Assembly: GCA_015060765.1 (NCBI GenBank)
Contig: SUXW01000008.1
Span: 62,001 to 126,000 of the forward strand
DNA length: 64,000 bases
Direction of reading: 5' to 3'
From: Bacteroides sp.
Lineage (GTDB): Bacteria; Bacteroidota; Bacteroidia; Bacteroidales; Bacteroidaceae
Shown here: one piece after another, positions 59,829 through 64,000 of the stretch
Numbering within the stretch: the stretch's first letter is position 1
How the letters are laid out: each line of letters starts with the position of its first letter
Made by a program: the position numbers and the translations under genes
The notes under the pieces: model-generated
What the model was told of the DNA's origin: nothing
Seen by the model: only the letters and a program-made list of their open reading frames with translations
Databases searched by the model: none

Positions 59829-60662
59829 TCAGTCGTCAAACAGTCTTGCTTGTCGCGATATAATGTGAAGTTTAGTTTTCTTTTGGAGAGCCTTCAAAAT
59901 GTCTTCTCCACCTTTGCTCATTACTTTGCACAGTGAAAACTTGGGGCCGGTCATTTCTTTGATTCGGATTTCACCAATTTTCTTTCCCATCAAATTTCCG
60001 TTGATGGTTGTTTCTGCAATGACATCGAAACGTTGTCCTTCCGTTATGGGATCATTGTATCCTAAATTGATGTAAACCGATTTCGCTTTTCTGCCATTAT
60101 CCGTCACCAGTTCCACAATAGTTCCATGTACTTTGAAATATTGTTCAATGAAAGTACGCATTTTGTAGGGTATGTTGATGAGTGCATTCTTCAATGCGTT
60201 GTATTGACTGGCCTCCCTCCCAGATGAGGAACCGTTCTCTTCGTAGTTTCGGCTGAAGATTGTGGTTCCATCACTAGTTCGTACCAATTGGATGCTTAGA
60301 ATGAATTCCTCCTTGTAACTGTTTTCTCGGCTGTGAAACTGCTTTTGTGGAGATATTCCGTCGTCGGTAGCTTCACGATTTAATAATCTCCCCTGTAGCA
60401 GATATTGTGCACGGTACCGCAGTGCATTCTCTATGGGAGCATATGTTTCTTCAGTGGGAGGGATAGTCAGTGCATCGACAATACTTACTCGGTTAGTCTT
60501 TATAATTCCGTTTATGACGGATGCCCTTATTTGTGCCAAAACGTTAGTTGGTACCTTAATGTCGCTGTTAAAATCGTCTACAAACACCGTTTGTTTCTGT
60601 GCATATATGGCAGCCGAAAAACAAAGCATGATACACGATAATAGAATATAATGTATTTTCAT
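59829..60662 (-). CDS. Secreted CsgG/FlgT-like protein, unknown role
   Basis: A 277-residue exported protein with a signal peptide ending IYAQ (near 22). An N-terminal half resembles CsgG-type domains (FVDDFNSDIKVPTNVLAQIR, YRAQYLLQGRLL, SIQLVRTSDGTTIFSRNY). The C-terminal segment (AKSVYINLGYNDPITEGQRF, DVIAETTINGNLMGKKIGEI) resembles the FlgT C-terminal fold. Possible envelope biogenesis factor; no amyloid genes are nearby, so curli is unlikely. The start is ATG 60662; the ORF is open to 60806 but that would enter the FKBP operon terminator. Assignment is tentative. Confidence 0.6.
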   Translation of the reverse strand: MKIHYILLSCIMLCFSAAIYAQKQTVFVDDFNSDIKVPTNVLAQIRASVINGIIKTNRVSIVDALTIPPTEETYAPIENALRYRAQYLLQGRLLNREATDDGISPQKQFHSRENSYKEEFILSIQLVRTSDGTTIFSRNYEENGSSSGREASQYNALKNALINIPYKMRTFIEQYFKVHGTIVELVTDNGRKAKSVYINLGYNDPITEGQRFDVIAETTINGNLMGKKIGEIRIKEMTGPKFSLCKVMSKGGEDILKALQKKTKLHIISRQARLFDD

Positions 60663-60764
60663 GGTTTCAAAAGTGATGGTTTTTGATGCGAATGTAGATA
60701 TATTGTTTTTTATTCGCAACATTTTTTTTGTTAAATAGTCATATAGGACACACATAAAGAAAAA

Positions 60765-60803
60765 GATGAGACTGCTATCGTTACTAATGATAGCAGTCTC
60801 ATC
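60765..60803 (-). terminator. Intrinsic terminator of the FKBP operon
   Basis: A perfect 15-bp stem (60765-60779 with 60789-60803, GATGAGACTGCTATC / GATAGCAGTCTCATC), with a T-rich run in minus-strand direction just after it (CTTTTTC). It lies 65 bp beyond the first FKBP-family stop. Confidence 0.8.
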
Positions 60804-60868
60804 CATTATTTGATAGTAGTCTTGAATATTTGACTACTTATCTTTTGATCTAAAAATAAGTAAGTTGA

Positions 60869-61732
60869 TTACTTTTCAATATCCAACAATTCCACTTCGA
60901 AAATCAAAGTAGAGAAAGGCTTGATTTGTCCAGCATTGCGTGGGCCGTAAGCCAAATCTTGTGGAATATAAAGTTCCCACTTAGAACCTACAGGCATCAT
61001 GGTCAAAGCTTCTGTCCAACCTTTGATTACTTGGTCAGCACGGAAAGAAGCTGGAGCATTGCGCTTGTAAGAACTGTCGAATTCTGTACCGTCAATCAAA
61101 GTACCCTTATAGTTTACCTTAACAGTAGAGGAATCTGTGGGAACAGCACCCTTACCTTCCTTGATAATTTTGTACTGCAAACCGCTAGCTGTAGTCTGTA
61201 CACCTTCTTTAGCCTTGTTTTCTTCCAAGAACTTTTCACCGGCAGCCTTGTTGTCGGCATATTTTTCTTCTAAAGCCTTAGCCTTAATGATTTCTTCGTG
61301 AGCTGTAGCGTAAGCAGTAGCTTCATCCATCATTGTTTGGTCGTAATTGCTCTTTACTGCAGCAAGGAAACCGGCCAAATAATTATTCTTGTCCAATGTA
61401 ACAGAATCGTTACCAAAAATCTGTTGACTGATACCTTTGAACATTTGGTTGCTTACTTGCTGACCGATTTGAATACCTGCCATGTAAGCATTGTCTTTAT
61501 CACTGGTCATGTTCATACCTGCAACAATACCCTTTACGAAATCGGCTACGTGTGCAGAATCTACACCCAACTGATTCATGGCGTATTGTTCCAAACCTTG
61601 AGTCATAGTGATACCCTTCATGTACGACAAGGAGTCGAGTTCGCTCTTTAAATTTGCCTTAGGTGCTTGAGCTGTACAAGAAGCTAAGCCGGCAGCAGCA
61701 ATGATTGCTGCAAAGAATGATAATTTTTTCAT
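60869..61732 (-). CDS. FKBP-type peptidyl-prolyl isomerase lipoprotein
   Basis: A 287-residue protein with a lipobox (AAGLASC, Cys at about 18), an FKBP_N dimerisation helical region (about 40-165) and an FKBP_C domain (about 185-287). The active-site features are VKVNYKGTLIDGTEFDSSY, VIKGWTEAL and YGPRNAGQIKPFSTLIFEVEL. It catalyses proline isomerisation and likely chaperones exported proteins. ATG 61732 is chosen for the signal peptide. The gene lies 16 bp after a shorter FKBP gene. Confidence 0.9.
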   Translation of the reverse strand: MKKLSFFAAIIAAAGLASCTAQAPKANLKSELDSLSYMKGITMTQGLEQYAMNQLGVDSAHVADFVKGIVAGMNMTSDKDNAYMAGIQIGQQVSNQMFKGISQQIFGNDSVTLDKNNYLAGFLAAVKSNYDQTMMDEATAYATAHEEIIKAKALEEKYADNKAAGEKFLEENKAKEGVQTTASGLQYKIIKEGKGAVPTDSSTVKVNYKGTLIDGTEFDSSYKRNAPASFRADQVIKGWTEALTMMPVGSKWELYIPQDLAYGPRNAGQIKPFSTLIFEVELLDIEK

Positions 61733-61748
61733 TTGCTTGTTACTTTTA

Positions 61749-62333
61749 TTATAATACTTCAATTAATTCTACTTCAAAAATCAAGGTGCTGTGGGGAGGA
61801 ATCAGCTCACCTGCTTGTTGTGCACCGTATCCTAATTCCGATGGGATGAAGAGCCTCCATTTAGCTCCCTCACTCATCAGTTGTAAAGCTTCTACCCAAC
61901 CTCTGATTACTTGGTTTACACCGAATACTGCAGGTTGCCCACGTTTGATGGAACTGTCGAATAGCGTGCCGTCAATCAGTGTTCCTTCGTAATGGCATTT
62001 CACCTTGTCGGTAGCATTTGGCTTTTTGCCAGTACCTTCATTGATTACTTGGTATTGCAAGCCGCTGGGCAGAGTAATCACACCTTCCTTCTTAGCATTT
62101 TCTTCAAGGAATGCCTTGCCTTTTTCAATGTTCTCGGCATTCATTTTAGCTTCCAACTCTTCAAAATACTTGTTTACAATTTCTCTGGCTTCGTTGTGTG
62201 TAATGGCAGTCTCGTTGCCATTCAATACATCGGCTACTGCCTGTGCAAAATCTTCCACATTCAGACCGTGGGCCCCCATACTCATTAGGTTTTGACCGAT
62301 TCCCAAGCCGATGGCATAACTGAATTTATCCAT
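61749..62333 (-). CDS. FKBP-type peptidyl-prolyl isomerase, short form
   Basis: A 194-residue protein without a signal peptide. The FKBP_N-like helical part is at 1-80 and the FKBP_C domain at about 85-194 (VKCHYEGTLIDGTLFDSSIK, VIRGWVEALQL, YGAQQAGELIPPHSTLIFEV). It resembles E. coli FklB. It is the first gene of the two-isomerase unit and is probably cytosolic. A TAACTTTG box lies upstream on the minus strand (62374-62381). Confidence 0.9.
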   Translation of the reverse strand: MDKFSYAIGLGIGQNLMSMGAHGLNVEDFAQAVADVLNGNETAITHNEAREIVNKYFEELEAKMNAENIEKGKAFLEENAKKEGVITLPSGLQYQVINEGTGKKPNATDKVKCHYEGTLIDGTLFDSSIKRGQPAVFGVNQVIRGWVEALQLMSEGAKWRLFIPSELGYGAQQAGELIPPHSTLIFEVELIEVL

Positions 62334-62373
62334 AATAAATGATTCTTTTTTCTTAAAAAAATGATAAAGTGCA

Positions 62374-62381
62374 CAAAGTTA
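62374..62381 (-). promoter_or_regulatory. Putative -7 box (TAACTTTG) for the FKBP operon
   Basis: TAACTTTG on the minus strand fits TAnnTTTG and lies 40 bp before the ATG at 62333. Confidence 0.45.
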
Positions 62382-62426
62382 GGTGTTTTCTTTGAATGAA
62401 CTTGCTTTTGATTCCCTAAAATTTCT

Positions 62427-62434
62427 TATTTTTG
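62427..62434 (+). promoter_or_regulatory. Putative -7 box (TATTTTTG) for the sirtuin gene; supports start at 62464
   Basis: TATTTTTG fits TAnnTTTG and lies 29 bp before the ATG at 62464. The open frame upstream to 62383 precedes the box and is not coding. Confidence 0.55.
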
Positions 62435-62463
62435 TAAGTATTGTATATGGGAAGGAGGAGAAA

Positions 62464-63162
62464 ATGAAGAATTTAGTAATATTGACAGGGGCTGGTATGA
62501 GTGCCGAAAGCGGAATCAGTACGTTTCGTGATGCTGGAGGCTTGTGGAATAAATATCCGGTAGAACAAGTGGCTACTCCCGAAGGGTATGCGGCCAATCC
62601 ACAGTTGGTGACTGATTTCTATAATGAGAGAAGGAAACAGTTGCTGACAGTAAAACCCAATCGAGGACATGAACTGTTGGCCGAAATGGAACAGTTTTAC
62701 GATGTGACTGTGATTACACAGAATGTGGATAATTTGCATGAGCGTGCGGGTAGTTCCCGGGTTATTCATCTGCATGGAGAGCTGACTAAGGTTACATCGA
62801 GTTGGCAACCCAATAACCCTAATTATATAAAGGAGTTGAAACCGGAAGAATATGAGGTGAAGATAGGGGATGTGGCAGCCGACGGCTCGCAGTTGCGTCC
62901 GTTTATCGTATGGTTTGGTGAAGCTGTACCAATGATAGAAACAGCTATTGATTATTGCGAACAGGCTGATGTGTTCTTGATTATCGGTACATCGCTGAAT
63001 GTATATCCGGCAGCCGGATTGCTTAATTATGTGCCGGCTCATGTTCCTGTATATTTGATTGATCCTAAACAGGTTCCCATAGCTTCCGGTCGCCCGGTAC
63101 ATGTCATCCAGAAAGGAGCTTCGGAAGGTATGGGGGAATTGAAACGATTGCTTGTTGAGTGA
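62464..63162 (+). CDS. cobB: NAD-dependent protein deacylase (sirtuin, CobB-like)
   Basis: A 232-residue SIR2-family enzyme. The motifs are TGAGMSAESGISTFRDAGG (8-26), TQNVDNLHERAGS and VIHLHGEL, with the catalytic His104. Tyr53 and Arg56 (YNER) match the YxxR motif that recognises succinyl and related acyl groups in Sirt5-type enzymes. The four zinc-binding cysteines of most sirtuins are absent from the segment that follows HGEL (TKVTSSWQPNNPN). This lack occurs in some bacterial sirtuins. Likely function: removal of acyl groups from lysines. It is followed by the rubredoxin gene. Confidence 0.9.
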   Translation: MKNLVILTGAGMSAESGISTFRDAGGLWNKYPVEQVATPEGYAANPQLVTDFYNERRKQLLTVKPNRGHELLAEMEQFYDVTVITQNVDNLHERAGSSRVIHLHGELTKVTSSWQPNNPNYIKELKPEEYEVKIGDVAADGSQLRPFIVWFGEAVPMIETAIDYCEQADVFLIIGTSLNVYPAAGLLNYVPAHVPVYLIDPKQVPIASGRPVHVIQKGASEGMGELKRLLVE

Positions 63163-63214
63163 ACCAATCATTCATATTCATTGTTAAAATATAGGACCAT
63201 TAAAACAAATGAAT

Positions 63215-63379
63215 ATGAAAAAGTATGTATGTACAATTTGCGGTTGGGTGTACGACCCTGAAAAGGGTGATCCTGATGGCGGTATTTTGCCGGGCACTCC
63301 GTTTGATGAAATTCCATACGATTGGGTTTGCCCCTTGTGTGGTGTAGGTAAGGACGATTTTGAAGTGCAGGAAGAATGA
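63215..63379 (+). CDS. Rubredoxin
   Basis: A 54-residue iron protein found by reading the sequence. It reads [18 protein letters not shown] at the start, ending ...[16 protein letters not shown], so the four iron-binding cysteines are in two CxxC motifs (Cys6, Cys9, Cys39, Cys42). Rubredoxins carry electrons, often for oxygen or superoxide defence in anaerobes. An ATG at 63209 would add two residues (MN). The gene is 52 bp after the sirtuin stop and the two may share a transcript. Confidence 0.93.
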   Translation: MKKYVCTICGWVYDPEKGDPDGGILPGTPFDEIPYDWVCPLCGVGKDDFEVQEE

Positions 63380-63442
63380 CTGACCGAATTAATCTTTTGC
63401 TTTGCTTGATTGTTTAACCTAAAAGCTGATTTTTAGCATGTA

Positions 63443-63486
63443 AAATGTATTCGTTTAATCTTTTTAAGGTTAAGACGAATACATTA
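63443..63486. terminator. Imperfect hairpin between rubredoxin and the convergent regulator
   Basis: The arms (AATGTATTCGTTTAA and TTAAGACGAATACATT, one bulge) form a stem of about 14 bp. It overlaps the stop codon of the regulator gene and probably ends both converging transcripts. Confidence 0.6.
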
Positions 63487-64000
63487 CATTTCTCCCTTTT
63501 GGTAGTTGGAGGGTGAGATTCCAAACTGCTGTTTGAAACACTTGCTGAAATAAAGGGGATCATTAAATCCTAACCGATAAGCGACTTCGGTTATTGTAAT
63601 TTCTTTATTGGCAGTTAAAAGTTCTGTAGCCTTTTTCAGGCGGACTACTCGCAAATATTCTACGGGTGACAGTCCTGTTACTCCTTTAACTTTGGAGTAA
63701 AATCCGGTTTTACTGATTCTCATAAGTGATGCGAATTCTTCGATGGAGAAATCGGAACGACTTATGTTTTCTTCTAATATGGTAGTCATTCTTGTAAAGA
63801 AATCCTTATCCTTCTGAGTAAAACACATGGTTTCGTGTTGTGTTTCGGGCGTTTTCGAAAATTTTTCGCGCAGTTTGTCACGCTGTTCTATTAACTTATA
63901 GATACGTGTCAATAGATATTTGATGCTGAAAGGTTTGGATATGTATGCATCAGCACCATTTTTGATGCCTTCCAATTGATTCTCCGGTGAACTAAGTGCT
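63484..64000 (-). CDS. C-terminal part of a response regulator/AraC-type protein (hybrid two-component system), truncated by window edge
   Basis: The visible part encodes about 172 residues. It contains the end of a receiver domain (GADAYISKPFSIKYLLTRI) and a C-terminal AraC-type double helix-turn-helix (IEEFASLMRISKTGFYSKVK and ITEVAYRLGFNDPLYFSKCF). The open frame continues to the window end, and the first visible codons read SSPENQLEGI. In Bacteroides this pairing is typical of hybrid two-component systems that switch on glycan-use genes. The sensor and kinase domains lie beyond the edge, and the target genes are not visible. Confidence 0.87.
   Translation of the reverse strand, partial: ALSSPENQLEGIKNGADAYISKPFSIKYLLTRIYKLIEQRDKLREKFSKTPETQHETMCFTQKDKDFFTRMTTILEENISRSDFSIEEFASLMRISKTGFYSKVKGVTGLSPVEYLRVVRLKKATELLTANKEITITEVAYRLGFNDPLYFSKCFKQQFGISPSNYQKGEM

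Noticed and set aside
1-64000. tRNA, rRNA or riboswitch genes
   Set aside because: No cloverleaf-like sequence with CCA-type ends, rRNA block or recognisable aptamer was found by eye; a covariance-model search (tRNAscan-SE, Infernal/Rfam) would be decisive.

Overview
The window looks like chromosomal DNA of a gut-type Bacteroidales bacterium (Bacteroides or Phocaeicola-like). The genes are typical of that order: GH3-family protein, DUF4254, DUF2807, TlpA/ECF signalling, hybrid two-component regulators, DPP-IV peptidase, CE7 and CE15 esterases and tandem FKBP isomerases. Many starts are preceded by the Bacteroides -7 promoter element TAnnTTTG and few by a clear Shine-Dalgarno. Species cannot be fixed from the sequence alone. 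No rRNA or tRNA gene and no CRISPR array was seen.

Layout. 1-8.7 kb (minus): a five-gene run ending in a zinc ABC importer (ATPase plus truncated binding protein), then an RlmL-like methyltransferase/DPP-IV/purD operon. 8.7-12.6 kb: an accessory island. It starts with a 1.2-kb non-coding stretch rich in repeats (a 22-bp-period palindromic array, two large inverted repeats, four small palindromes). An EcoRV-like restriction endonuclease with its adenine methyltransferase follows, then a broken ATPase-type regulator. A 14-bp direct repeat that resembles an IntDOT-type core site brackets the coding part. 12.6-26.5 kb: mostly housekeeping genes (cysE, rnr, two esterase/hydrolases, an epimerase with a sphingolipid-synthase-like PAP2 protein, a DUF2807 protein, dus, a U32/TrhP protein, a hybrid histidine kinase). 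26.5-30.2 kb (minus): a HigBA toxin-antitoxin pair, then an ECF sigma/TlpA/anti-sigma-like/mini-plug operon. 30.5-36 kb: DUF2461, an FGE-like/sialidase-like fusion, then an AT-rich pocket with a 4-TM protein, a BspA-type LRR protein, hairpin repeats and a truncated Bro-N gene.

36.2-48.9 kb: argS and rnhA, then a cell-envelope cluster. The plus arm encodes an LtaS-like phosphotransferase, a TagB/TagF-like polyol-phosphate transferase, a cytidylyltransferase fused to a Gfo/Idh/MocA-type domain, an SDR and a GT9. The convergent minus arm encodes DUF4254, GT9, a Kdo-kinase-like protein, an LpxL-like acyltransferase and a GT2. Together they suggest an LOS core/lipid A locus with a teichoic-acid-like polyol-phosphate module. 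I consider this the most interesting functional system here, with the repeat-rich R-M island second.

49-64 kb: pdxB, purN, acpP-fabF-rnc, CE15, pfkA, GH3, two secreted proteins with a convergent CsgG/FlgT-like protein, two FKBP isomerases, a zinc-less sirtuin, rubredoxin and the C-terminal part of an AraC-type response regulator.
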